A stretch of 64,000 nt of DNA, from positions 248,001-312,000 of the forward strand of contig NZ_QHKL01000007.1 in assembly GCF_003947415.1 (NCBI RefSeq), in the 5' to 3' direction. The translations under genes were made by a program, and so were the position numbers. A model generated the notes under the pieces. It was not told where the DNA came from. It saw only the letters and a program-made list of their open reading frames with translations, and made no database searches. The stretch comes from Amycolatopsis sp. WAC 01376. Its GTDB lineage: Bacteria; Actinomycetota; Actinomycetes; Mycobacteriales; Pseudonocardiaceae. Within the stretch, counting starts at the first letter, position 1, and every line of letters begins with the position of its first letter. Of this stretch, positions 1 to 8,122 are shown one piece after another.

Positions 1-519
1 TCGATCCCGGCGACCGGGCTGCATCGGCTTCGGGTGATAGAACCGCTGATCCGGTTCGCCCAAGGGCTGACCGTCTACACGCGACCGGGCAGCGAGGTCG
101 CGACCTGGGTGGTCCAGCTGGAGCGAGCGCGGCTCGTCGTCACGCTGTCCCCGGAGCCGTCTCGTGGCTTTTCGGGTGAAGGCGGCTGGCTGAACTCGCT
201 GGCAGCATGCATTGAAGCTCCGGAACCCGTCGCGGGTCGCGCCGGTCACGACGTCGTCGACGGCGCGTGGTTCGCGCGTGCGCTCCCGAGCGGGCATGCG
301 CCGGCGAACGGCCGGCTGGCGAAGGCCCGTGAGCTCGTCGTCGCCGGAGCCGTCCGGTCGCTGCCCGACGGTGGCTACGAGATCAGACGCGCCGGCTCGG
401 TGCAGCGGGTCCGGCTTTCGCCTACCGGGTGCACGTGCGCTTGGTGGGCCAAGCACCAGGAGACCCGGGGGCCGTGTTCGCATGTACTGGCCGCCCGGAT
501 GTCAGGGTTTGAGTCGTGA
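1..519 (+). CDS. SWIM zinc-finger protein, C-terminal part (5' end outside window)
   Basis: The frame is open from base 1 to the TGA at 517-519, so the gene very likely begins upstream and only about 172 residues are visible. An internal GTG at 34 is not a convincing start, as no ribosome binding site is visible. Near the C-terminus there is a C-x-C ... C-x-H array (CTC, then 12 residues later CSH, followed by VLAARMSG). This is the SWIM zinc-binding signature known from bacterial and eukaryotic proteins that bind DNA or proteins. The substrate is unknown. Its 3' end overlaps the convergent large gene at 502-2949 by 18 bp. SWIM proteins are often neighbours of DUF6493-type proteins, which fits here. 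Confidence 0.75.
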   Translation, partial: SIPATGLHRLRVIEPLIRFAQGLTVYTRPGSEVATWVVQLERARLVVTLSPEPSRGFSGEGGWLNSLAACIEAPEPVAGRAGHDVVDGAWFARALPSGHAPANGRLAKARELVVAGAVRSLPDGGYEIRRAGSVQRVRLSPTGCTCAWWAKHQETRGPCSHVLAARMSGFES

Positions 520-2949
520 CGCCGCTTTTGCCGCCTTCGAACTGCCTTTGAAGCCCGCCAGCCATTCCTTCGTTTCGGCGCCGATCGTGCCCGCACCGCG
601 TTCCACGAGATCTGCGGCGAGTTCCAGCAGTGCGAAGATGCCGCGATGGGAGGGCTCCAGCTTCGGCAGCAACGTGTCCAGTGTGGACAGAACAGCTATC
701 GGGTGCTCGTTCGCGATGATCGAAAGTCGCGGAGCCAGCCGTGTCGTGATGAGGTGCGGGCCGAGTACGGCCAGGGCCGCGCCGAGTGCGCGGGGGCCGA
801 GCAACCGCCGGTCCAGAAGAGTCAGTGCGGCGTCCGTGCCGAGTTGGACGGCGGTGAGGCGTTTCAGCGTGAGGCTGGTGGCGATGAGCACCGTGCCAGG
901 GATGCCCGGGATCGAAGGGCTGTCCAGGAACTGGGGTAGTGCCGACTTCTCAACTGGATAGCCGAATTCGGTGTCGTTGGAGAACAGGGCTTCGGAGACG
1001 GCGGCTTCCAGGTGGTCCCGGTCGTAGGGAGAGGAGACCGCTTCGTGGCATTCCGTGAAGCCGAGCCACTCAGGGGCCGGACCGTCGAAGAGCACGCCCA
1101 GCCAGGGAGCTTTCTGCGGGATTGTTTCCGGGGACCGTCCGATCGTCAAGGAGCTCAGGCCGTAGCCGTCGGGTCCGGTCCTCGCCGTCCAGGCGAGGGG
1201 CGGTCCGGGTTCGCCGCGTAGCGCGGCGGCGGGATCGGCGGATTCGGGGTGCCGGGCCCGCGCGGCGGCGAGGGCGATCCAACCCGTGTCTTCGATGGCC
1301 GGGCCGCCGAGGGCGTAGCGGATGGCGTCGGTGTGCGGTCCGGTGAGTGCGGAGGCGAGCGCGAGGGCTTCGGGCCGGGTGTCCGGCGCGAGCCGGAGCA
1401 GCGCGTCGGCGACGTCATCCTCGGCCGCGTCGGGGTGTTCGAGCATGCGGGAGACGAAGACGACGGGGTCGAGCCAACCGCCTCGGTGAGTGGCGGCGGA
1501 GACGGGGACGGCGGTGCCCTCGAGGAGGGCGGTAATCCGGTGGTGGAGCGGGCGTCGCCAGCCGTCGACCGGTGGCAGGTGGGGCGCGTCGCGCCCGGTG
1601 AGTCCGAGGACGAGGGTGGCGATCATCTTCGGCACGGCCGCGCTGTACTTCTGGTCGGCGATCCTGGTGGCGCGTTTCACCAGCGGTTCGAGGGCGTTCT
1701 GGAGTTCGCCAACGACGCGGTGGGCGCCGTCTAGGGCGGCCAGGAGGAGATCTGCCTGGTCGGGGTCGGCGAGGAGGGAGGAGAGGGCTTCCGCGACGGC
1801 GGCGGGGGTGTCGGGGATTTCGAGCGGGTTGGTGAGCGTCTTGCACTGGTCCCACGGTGGTCGCGTGGGTTCGGGGTATTCGGCGGTCTCGATGACCGGT
1901 GTGTCGTCCGGGGTGGTGCCGAGCCGTGCGGTGGCGAGGGCGCGGACGTCGGAGGCTTCGTGGGTGAGTGCCGCTTCGAAGACGTCGTCGGCGAGGCCGG
2001 TGAGGTCGGGTCGGCGGTCGGCGACGCGGCCGGCGAGTTTGAGAGCGAGTTTGGCGGTGGCGGCGCCGCGTCCCGCCGCCGCGGAGGGGAGGTGCTGGAG
2101 AGCGACTTCGTCGTCGAGCGCGCCTTGTTTGTCCACAAGGGAGAGTGCTTTGACGGCGAAGGAGACCGTGCGTGGGAGGCCGCTACCGCAAAGCCGGGCG
2201 TAGTGGTTCTGAGCCGCTGTGCGCTCTTGCGGGGTGGGGGCGAGTGCTTCGTGGAGTGCGGCGTACCACTGGGCGCGGAAGGCGGCGAAGTCGCGGGAGA
2301 GGATGTCGAGGGTGAGGTCGAGGAGTCTGGCTCGGTCGACGTCGCCGGTGGCGGTCAGTTCGAGCAGCGCGGTGGACCACTTGTCCTCGTCGCGGACGTA
2401 CTTGTCGAAGCCCGCGAAGCTGGCGTCGCCGCTGCCTTCGATCGTGAGCAGTTCCCAGAGTTCGGTGAGTGCTTCGGGTTCGATTCGGAGGCGTTCGGCC
2501 AGGGGTTTCCCGTGGAAGCGTCCGGCCCAGCGGAACCAGCCCGCGTGGTATTCCGGTGTCCGGATGGGTTCGAGGTCGCCGTCGACGATCATGCGGCGGA
2601 TGGCTTCCCAGGCGGTGTGGTGACCGATCATGCGAAGGGCGATCGTCTTGCGGTCGGCGAGTGTCCGGTCCTGCAGGACGCGTTCGAGGATCGGGGGTGA
2701 GGCGATCCAGAGTTTGCGGAGCAGGGGGTCGCCGGCGGGGAGGACTGCCCAGAGGGCGGTCGCGGCCTGCTGGCCCCTGAGCGGGTTCCGGGCGCCGTAG
2801 GTGTTAGGCCGGATCTCGGTGAATTCGCTGCTGTCCTTGAACGCGGCCAGGAGTTCGGGGATGAGGGCTTTCCGCTCGGCTCGGGAGAGGTCGAGGGTCC
2901 GGGTGAGGACTTCGGAGGGTTGGCCGGTCAGAAGCGCGTCCAGGTGCAC
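502..2949 (-). CDS. Large DUF6493-like helical-repeat protein
   Basis: An 815-residue soluble protein starting at GTG 2949. No signal peptide or membrane segment is visible. The sequence is rich in Leu/Ala amphipathic helices with repeated patterns resembling HEAT/ARM repeats. I assign it to the DUF6493 family from overall composition, length and pairing with a SWIM zinc-finger gene, not from a catalytic motif; none is evident. The function is unknown. It is convergent with the SWIM gene, overlapping it by 18 bp, and stands alone on its strand. No Shine-Dalgarno sequence is obvious before the GTG, so the start is uncertain by a few codons. Confidence 0.6.
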   Translation of the reverse strand: MHLDALLTGQPSEVLTRTLDLSRAERKALIPELLAAFKDSSEFTEIRPNTYGARNPLRGQQAATALWAVLPAGDPLLRKLWIASPPILERVLQDRTLADRKTIALRMIGHHTAWEAIRRMIVDGDLEPIRTPEYHAGWFRWAGRFHGKPLAERLRIEPEALTELWELLTIEGSGDASFAGFDKYVRDEDKWSTALLELTATGDVDRARLLDLTLDILSRDFAAFRAQWYAALHEALAPTPQERTAAQNHYARLCGSGLPRTVSFAVKALSLVDKQGALDDEVALQHLPSAAAGRGAATAKLALKLAGRVADRRPDLTGLADDVFEAALTHEASDVRALATARLGTTPDDTPVIETAEYPEPTRPPWDQCKTLTNPLEIPDTPAAVAEALSSLLADPDQADLLLAALDGAHRVVGELQNALEPLVKRATRIADQKYSAAVPKMIATLVLGLTGRDAPHLPPVDGWRRPLHHRITALLEGTAVPVSAATHRGGWLDPVVFVSRMLEHPDAAEDDVADALLRLAPDTRPEALALASALTGPHTDAIRYALGGPAIEDTGWIALAAARARHPESADPAAALRGEPGPPLAWTARTGPDGYGLSSLTIGRSPETIPQKAPWLGVLFDGPAPEWLGFTECHEAVSSPYDRDHLEAAVSEALFSNDTEFGYPVEKSALPQFLDSPSIPGIPGTVLIATSLTLKRLTAVQLGTDAALTLLDRRLLGPRALGAALAVLGPHLITTRLAPRLSIIANEHPIAVLSTLDTLLPKLEPSHRGIFALLELAADLVERGAGTIGAETKEWLAGFKGSSKAAKAASRLKP

Positions 2950-3277
2950 TGGGTCAATTTAGCGGCCTGACGGCTCGTGAGTGGTAATGACGGTTATTGA
3001 GGGTAGGGCAAACGTTGCGTGTTCAGACCCGGATCACGCGAGTCACGTCCCAAGCACGCGAGTCACGCCTTGCCGACCGGCCGCCCAGGTCACAGCCGTC
3101 CCATTGTCACCAGGGAACCACATCTGAAGGTAGCGAAAGCCTCCTTCCCTACCGTCAGAGTAGGCAAGGAGGCCCTCACTACCAGGAGAACGCGTACGCA
3201 GGAGCGACACCGGCCCCGCACCACGACACGTTTGCCCTTCCCCTCGATAACCGTCCTCACCACACACCGGAGCGTTG
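2950..3277. other. Intergenic gap with a terminator-like palindrome
   Basis: This 328-bp gap lies between the 5' end of the DUF6493-like gene and the 3' end of the alcohol dehydrogenase gene, both on the minus strand. It contains an imperfect palindrome at 3139-3173 (arms GCCTCCTTCCCTAC and GTAGGCAAGGAGGC), a member of the window-wide repeat family and a likely terminator for the dehydrogenase operon. A CGTGAGTGGTAATGACG half-site lies near 2975-2992. No coding signal was found. Confidence 0.55.
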
Positions 3278-4303
3278 TCAGGGAACGAGGATCGCCCGGC
3301 CCCGGATGCGTCCGGCGTCGAGGTCGTCGAGCGCGGTTTGGAACTCCTCGAGGGGGTAGCGCGCGGTGTGGAGTTTCACGCGGCCTTGTGCGGCGAGGAC
3401 CATGAGTTCGCAGAGGTCGGTGTAGGAGCCGACGAGGTTGCCGATCAGGTTGATCTCGGTGGAGATGACGTCGATGGTCGGGACGTCGATGTTCTCGCCG
3501 TAGCCGACGACGTGGTAGTCGCCCGCGCGGCGGAGCATGGCGAGACCGTCCTTGGTGGCGCCGCCTTCGCCGACGAAGTCGATGACGGTTTCGGCGCCTT
3601 CGCCGCCGGTGAGGTCGAGGACCTGGTCGATCTGGGTGCCGTCGGCGATGACGCCGTGGTCGGCGCCGATGGTTTCGGCGAGTTCGAGGGCGTCGGGGTT
3701 GCGGTCGACGACGATGAGTTCGGCGGCGGTGAGGGCTTTGAGGACCTGGATGCCGATGTGGCCGAGGCCGCCGGCGCCGATGACGACGCAGCGGTCGCCG
3801 GGCCGGAGCCTGCGGGAGGCTTTCGCCGCGGCGTGATACGCGGTGAGGCCCGCGTCGGCGAGGGCGGCGACGTCGGCGGGTTCGAGGGAGTCGTCGATGC
3901 GGACGACGCTGCGGGCGGAGGTCTTGAGGTATTCGGCGTAGCCGCCGGCGGTGTCGATGCCGGGGAACTGCGACTGGGCACAGTGGACGTCGTCGCCGGA
4001 GCGGCAGGCGCGGCAGAGGCCGCAGGTGATGAGGGGGTGGACGATGACCTTGTCGCCTTCGGCCACGTTCGTCACCGCGCTGCCGACGGCGTGCACCCAG
4101 CCGGCGTTTTCGTGGCCGATCGTGTACGGCAGGGTGACGCCGGATTTCTCGGCCCATTGGCCTTCGAGGATGTGGAGGTCGGTGCGGCAGACGCCGGCGC
4201 CGCCGATGCGGACGATGACGTCGTAGGGGCCGGTCGGTTCGGGTTCGGCGACCTCGGTCAGCTGGAGCTTTTCGTGGTAACCGATGACCTGGATCGCTTT
4301 CAC
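3278..4303 (-). CDS. Zinc-dependent, NAD(P)-linked alcohol dehydrogenase
   Basis: A 341-residue medium-chain dehydrogenase/reductase that should oxidise an alcohol to an aldehyde or ketone. Visible features: catalytic-zinc ligands Cys39 and His64-Glu65; the structural-zinc cysteines Cys94, Cys97, Cys100 and Cys108 (CGLCRAC...C); and the Rossmann glycine motif GAGGLG at 176-181. Length is normal. The start is GTG 4303, which overlaps the TGA of the MIP18-like gene upstream (GTGA), so the two are translationally coupled. It is the last gene of an operon with an amidohydrolase and an Fe-S assembly factor. That set accompanies bacterial propane monooxygenases, where the dehydrogenase handles 2-propanol or a similar alcohol. 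The true substrate is unknown here. Confidence 0.9.
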   Translation of the reverse strand: MKAIQVIGYHEKLQLTEVAEPEPTGPYDVIVRIGGAGVCRTDLHILEGQWAEKSGVTLPYTIGHENAGWVHAVGSAVTNVAEGDKVIVHPLITCGLCRACRSGDDVHCAQSQFPGIDTAGGYAEYLKTSARSVVRIDDSLEPADVAALADAGLTAYHAAAKASRRLRPGDRCVVIGAGGLGHIGIQVLKALTAAELIVVDRNPDALELAETIGADHGVIADGTQIDQVLDLTGGEGAETVIDFVGEGGATKDGLAMLRRAGDYHVVGYGENIDVPTIDVISTEINLIGNLVGSYTDLCELMVLAAQGRVKLHTARYPLEEFQTALDDLDAGRIRGRAILVP

Positions 4304-5016
4304 GATGCGTGGACCTCCTGGGTTCGGGGTGTCTGGTCGGCGGCGGATTCCGGGTAGCGGGTGCGGAGCAGGCCGCGGCAGAAGTGGGCGTTGCCGTCGA
4401 TCGAGATGCGGACGGAGCGGGCGAAGCGCAGCCGTAGTGGGACTTCTTCGCGGGGGTAGGGCTTTCCGTGGTCGTCGACGAGGACCGGCGCTTCCGGTGC
4501 GGTGTCGAGGCCGAGTGCGGCTCGCCGGCGCAGGAGTGCGTGGGTGGTGCGATGGTCGGGAAGGTCGCCGAGCGTGATGTCGTGGAGCCTGTCCTCGGTC
4601 AGCTCACGGTTTTCGCGCAGGAGCCGGGTGAGGGCGCGTTCCATGGCCGCGGTGCAGGCTTTGCGGCGGAAGGTGAGCCGGAGTTCGTCGAGGTCCTGTT
4701 CGGCTTCGTCGCCGAAGGTGCCGCGGTATCCGGCGTCGGCGGCGAGGCCGCGGTTGATGAGGCCGGAATCGTGGTGGTCGTCGAGGACGACGTGGACCCG
4801 GGATACGCCGTCGAGCGCGGTGAGGACGTCCTTGGCGTCGGAGGCCATGAGGTAGGCGAAGTTCGGTGAGCAGAACGACGTCGGGAGCCTCAGGTGGACG
4901 GTGACTTCGGTTCCGTCGACGGTGAGGGAGCGGACGAAGCCGAGGTCGGTGATGGGTTCGTCGAGTTCGGGGTCGAAGACGGCGTGAAGTGCGGTGTAGG
5001 CGTCGTGTTCGCGCAT
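4300..5016 (-). CDS. MIP18 (DUF59) family Fe-S cluster assembly factor
   Basis: A 238-residue protein whose first ~85 residues match the MIP18/DUF59 pattern: FDPELDEPITDLGFVR at 14-29 corresponds to the family's DPEL...DLG motif, and Cys49 in TSFCSP sits where the conserved cysteine lies. The remaining ~150 residues form an extension with no recognised domain (one Cys in KACTAAMERALTRLL). Family members assist iron-sulphur or non-haem-iron metallation. Genes of this type occur beside soluble di-iron monooxygenases, so it may help mature a partner metalloenzyme. It follows the amidohydrolase stop by 1 bp and overlaps the dehydrogenase start. The function is inferred from the family. Confidence 0.8.
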   Translation of the reverse strand: MREHDAYTALHAVFDPELDEPITDLGFVRSLTVDGTEVTVHLRLPTSFCSPNFAYLMASDAKDVLTALDGVSRVHVVLDDHHDSGLINRGLAADAGYRGTFGDEAEQDLDELRLTFRRKACTAAMERALTRLLRENRELTEDRLHDITLGDLPDHRTTHALLRRRAALGLDTAPEAPVLVDDHGKPYPREEVPLRLRFARSVRISIDGNAHFCRGLLRTRYPESAADQTPRTQEVHAS

Positions 5017-5017
5017 G

Positions 5018-6031
5018 TCAGGCCACCGAGACGGCTTGGGTTTCGATGCGCCGGACCTGGAGTTCCTCTGGCACCGGGAGGTCGTACATCGCGGCGGCGT
5101 TGAGGCCGAGGATCTTGCGTTTCTGGTCGGTGGTCAGTGGCGCGTACTCGGTCATGTCCTCGGGGATCTGGAAGTCGACGAACCGTTCGACCAGCCATTT
5201 CGGGGTCCAGAGCGCGTAGTCGCTGGAGAACTGGATGCGGTCTTCGTCGAGCCAGTAGAGGAGTTCGCCGATGATCTGGGCGAAGTAGCGCGGGCGGGTG
5301 TGGATGAAGGGCATCGCGACGGCGAGGCCGGCGTGGACGTTGGGTTCCTGGGTGGCGATCCAGCAGAAGTCTTCGAGCCGGGGGAGTCCGCAGTGTTCGA
5401 CGACGAAGTCGAGGTCGGTGTAGTCGGTGGCGACCTTGTCGACGTCGGCGACGTCGAAGGCGTCGCGGTCGAGAGGGCGGATGGTGGGGCCCTTGTGGAT
5501 GTGGATGTTGCGGATGCCGAGTTCGAGACACGCTTCCAGGTAGCGGCGGCACCAGGGGTCGTCGAGTTTGTAGCCGCGGGAGTCGTCCCGCCATTCCGCT
5601 GTGTAGAGCTTGACGCCTTTGAGGCCGAAGCGTTCGGCGTCGCGGCGGAGCTGGTCGAGGCCTGCTTGTTCGAGGCGTGGGTCGAAGCAGTGGTTGTAGG
5701 TGAGTTTGTCCGGGTGCTGCTTGGTGAGGGCGAAGGCCTCTTCGGTCTGTCCGAAGCCGGTTTTGTAGAAGGCGCCGAGGTGGGCGGGCTGGAAGATGGC
5801 GTGGTCGACGTAGCCGTCTTCGAAGAGGTCCTTCATCAGGCGTTTACCGCCGTAGTAGAGGTAGTCCTCGTAGGGCCAGAGCTCGGATTCCGGGCTGAGG
5901 TTGCGGTGGTAGTCGTAGAAGCAGTCGATGAACTGTTTGCCGTGGATGTTGGCCTGGTTCTCTGGCCGGGCGTCCCAGAGCGCGACGTGCGCGTCCACGA
6001 TGAAGTAGCTCTCGCCGTCCTTGGTGTACAT
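5018..6031 (-). CDS. Amidohydrolase-2 family protein (propane-operon type)
   Basis: A 337-residue TIM-barrel amidohydrolase (PF04909-like), first gene of the operon. The ATG at 6031 follows a good GGAGGAA site. Likely metal-site elements include VDAHVALWD near residue 12, an HIHKGP segment near 170 and SSDYALW near 287. In most members the first motif is D-x-H-x-H; here the second position is Ala (DAHVA). Whether that is normal for this subfamily I cannot tell. Proteins of this kind occur in propane/tetrahydrofuran-type monooxygenase gene clusters, with an unsettled role. Coupled downstream to the MIP18-like protein and alcohol dehydrogenase. Confidence 0.8.
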   Translation of the reverse strand: MYTKDGESYFIVDAHVALWDARPENQANIHGKQFIDCFYDYHRNLSPESELWPYEDYLYYGGKRLMKDLFEDGYVDHAIFQPAHLGAFYKTGFGQTEEAFALTKQHPDKLTYNHCFDPRLEQAGLDQLRRDAERFGLKGVKLYTAEWRDDSRGYKLDDPWCRRYLEACLELGIRNIHIHKGPTIRPLDRDAFDVADVDKVATDYTDLDFVVEHCGLPRLEDFCWIATQEPNVHAGLAVAMPFIHTRPRYFAQIIGELLYWLDEDRIQFSSDYALWTPKWLVERFVDFQIPEDMTEYAPLTTDQKRKILGLNAAAMYDLPVPEELQVRRIETQAVSVA

Positions 6032-6111
6032 GGGTTTCCTCCGCGTTCGTGACCGCCGTTGGCACGTTGGGGGTGAACGGTAGGGGTGTCGGCGCAGGTC
6101 AGGGAGGCGCT

Positions 6112-6134
6112 CGGTGTCTCAGTTTGAGACACCG
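6112..6134. promoter_or_regulatory. Perfect inverted repeat, probable operator of the adjacent regulator
   Basis: CGGTGTCTCA-GTT-TGAGACACCG: 10-bp arms and a 3-bp spacer. It lies in the 180-bp divergent region, 81 bp upstream of the amidohydrolase start and 78 bp upstream of the regulator start. Placement and symmetry fit a binding site for the Fis-type helix-turn-helix regulator at 6212, but binding is inferred. Confidence 0.65.
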
Positions 6135-6211
6135 ACGGTCCTGTGTGCCGGTGGTCGTGGACGTACGCTTGGCGGAAGTCCGAACGCACTGTGGCGTCCC
6201 GGGAGGTCGAT

Positions 6212-7654
6212 GTGGAGAGCGCGAACGCGGTGATCGCGCCGCGGTTGCGGGCGTCTTGGCAGCGCAGCGCCCGGTACGGCGCGCCCGAGGACGAGGTGCG
6301 GCCGGTGTTCACGGGTTCGCTGGACACCGGTTCGCTGTTGTACGAGTGCGGCAACGAGGTGCTGCGGGGGTTGCAGGCGACGCTGGCGAACGAGCCGGTC
6401 AGCCTGATGATCACCGACAGTGAGGGTCTGGTGCTGAGCAGGCTGTGCACGGACGCGTCGATCGTCCGGTCGTTGGATCGGGTCCACCTGGCGCCGGGGT
6501 TCTACTTCGCGGAGAGCAACGCGGGGACGAACGGGCTGGGCTTGGCGCTGGCCGATCGCGCGCCGACGCTGGTGCGGGCGGCGGAGCACTATTGCACGGG
6601 TTTGCGGGGGTATACGTGTGCGGCGGTGCCGGTGCTGGATCCGTTGACCGGTGCGCTGGCCGGGAGTGTGAATCTGACGACGTGGTCGGATCAGTCTTCG
6701 GAGTTGCTGCTGGCGTTGGCGCAGGCGGCGGCCGGGAACACGGCGGCGTTGATGCTGGCGCGGGCGTCGGGTCGGACTCCGCGGCCGGCGCCGCGTGGTG
6801 AGGTGTTCCGGGTGCACTCCGACCGGTTCGATCCGGCTGACGCCCCGAGTCTGTCGCCCGGCTGGTCGGATGCGCTCGATGAGGTGCGTTCGGCGTTGAG
6901 CCGCGGGCGGGTGGCCGCTGTCGTCGGTGAGAACGGGGCGGGGAAGACGGCGCTCGCGTCGGCTGCGCGGCGGGCGATGCGGCCGAGGGACCGGGTGCTG
7001 AACGCGCGTCCGCCCGCGCCGGACGACGTCGACACGTGGTTGACGTTGTGGACTCCTGAGCTGGTCAAGGACGGGACGTGCGTGATCGTCTCGGGGGTGG
7101 ACACGCTTCCGGCGTGGGCGGCCGCCGAGTTGGCCGGGTTGTTCGCCGAGGCTCGGCGGGCGGGTGAGCCGCCGCCGTTCGTGCTCACCGCGGCGGACGC
7201 CGGTGCGCTTCCGGAGGCGTTTGCCCCGCTGGTGGAGGTCGTGGTCGAGGTGCCGCCGTTGCGGTTCCGGCCGGATGACGTGCTCCCGCTGGCGCATCAT
7301 TTCGCGCGCCGTGACCGGGGTCGTGAAGTCGTGTTCACTCCGGCCGCGGTGCGGGCGCTGACAGCCTGTGATTGGCCGGAGAACGCCAAGCAGCTGCGCC
7401 GGGTGGTGCGGGAGGCGGCGTCACGGTCGGACGTGGTCGACACGCAGCATCTGCCGGCGGAAGTGTTCTCCGGGGTGGGGCATCGGTTGGGCCGGTTGCA
7501 GGCGATGGAGCGGGACGAGATCGTGCGTTGTCTCGCCGAGCCGGGGTCCACTGTGGTCGGTGCGGCGGAGAAGCTCGGGATGGGCCGGGCGACGCTGTAC
7601 CGGAAGATGAACCAGTACGGCATCACGGCGCGGCAGTTCCGGTCCGGGTCGTGA
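6212..7654 (+). CDS. AcoR/MimR-like GAF-AAA-Fis transcriptional regulator
   Basis: A 480-residue regulator. I chose GTG 6212 because GGGAGG lies 5 bp before it; a GTG at 6191 lacks such a site. Order: GAF-like sensor domain at about 50-180, with the GTNGLGLALADRAP...EHYC pattern typical of AcoR-type activators; a AAA+-like domain with Walker A GENGAGKT near 245; and a C-terminal Fis-type helix-turn-helix (VGAAEKLGMGRATLYRKM). The GAFTGA loop used to contact sigma-54 is absent and the ATPase core is reduced, as expected in actinobacteria lacking sigma-54. Divergent from the amidohydrolase-MIP18-dehydrogenase operon, so it is probably its alcohol- or ketone-responsive activator. Confidence 0.85.
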   Translation: MESANAVIAPRLRASWQRSARYGAPEDEVRPVFTGSLDTGSLLYECGNEVLRGLQATLANEPVSLMITDSEGLVLSRLCTDASIVRSLDRVHLAPGFYFAESNAGTNGLGLALADRAPTLVRAAEHYCTGLRGYTCAAVPVLDPLTGALAGSVNLTTWSDQSSELLLALAQAAAGNTAALMLARASGRTPRPAPRGEVFRVHSDRFDPADAPSLSPGWSDALDEVRSALSRGRVAAVVGENGAGKTALASAARRAMRPRDRVLNARPPAPDDVDTWLTLWTPELVKDGTCVIVSGVDTLPAWAAAELAGLFAEARRAGEPPPFVLTAADAGALPEAFAPLVEVVVEVPPLRFRPDDVLPLAHHFARRDRGREVVFTPAAVRALTACDWPENAKQLRRVVREAASRSDVVDTQHLPAEVFSGVGHRLGRLQAMERDEIVRCLAEPGSTVVGAAEKLGMGRATLYRKMNQYGITARQFRSGS

Positions 7655-8122
7655 GTGGTGATTCGGGCCAGGCCAAGGGTGTTCTAGGTAGCTGCGGCGG
7701 GCGGGTCGGGATCGCGTGTCCGTGAGGGGCTCCTTCCCTACCCTGAGAGTAGGGAAGGGGTCCCTCATCTCATGCCGGACTGCGCTCAGCCCGAGAGAGA
7801 GGCTCGCCAGAACCCGCGTCGCCATTTACGACCACCTGGCTTTCACTGGAGTGCGGCGGGCGGGGTCAGGCTCGCAGGTCCGTGAAGGCCTCCTTGAGGG
7901 ACTCTGGGTCCCTTAAGGAGGCCTTCACGGACTTGGCACGCACGCTTCTAGCCCCCGTAGCCCCACCAGTAACAATGATGGCGCGCGAAGGTTTTCGCCA
8001 AGTACATGAAGGGCCCCTTCACGTTCTTCAAGCGAGCAAGGCGCCGGAAAGTGTGGTCCGTGAAGGACTCCTTCCCAAGAGTCTCGCCAGCAGCGTCCCT
8101 ACCACTCACGACCACCTGGCTC
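7655..8122. repeat. Convergent gap packed with palindromic and direct repeats
   Basis: 468 bp between two converging genes, with no coding signal. It holds: a palindrome at 7724-7766 (GAGGGGCTCCTTCCCTAC / GTAGGGAAGGGGTCCCTC); the long near-perfect palindrome at 7880-7930 (CCGTGAAGGCCTCCTTGAGG...); a GAAGGGCCCCTTC hairpin near 8008; and one copy (7828-7858) of a 31-bp sequence that recurs with a single mismatch at 8108-8138, overlapping the 3' end of the neighbouring gene. It probably terminates transcription from both sides. Confidence 0.7.
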
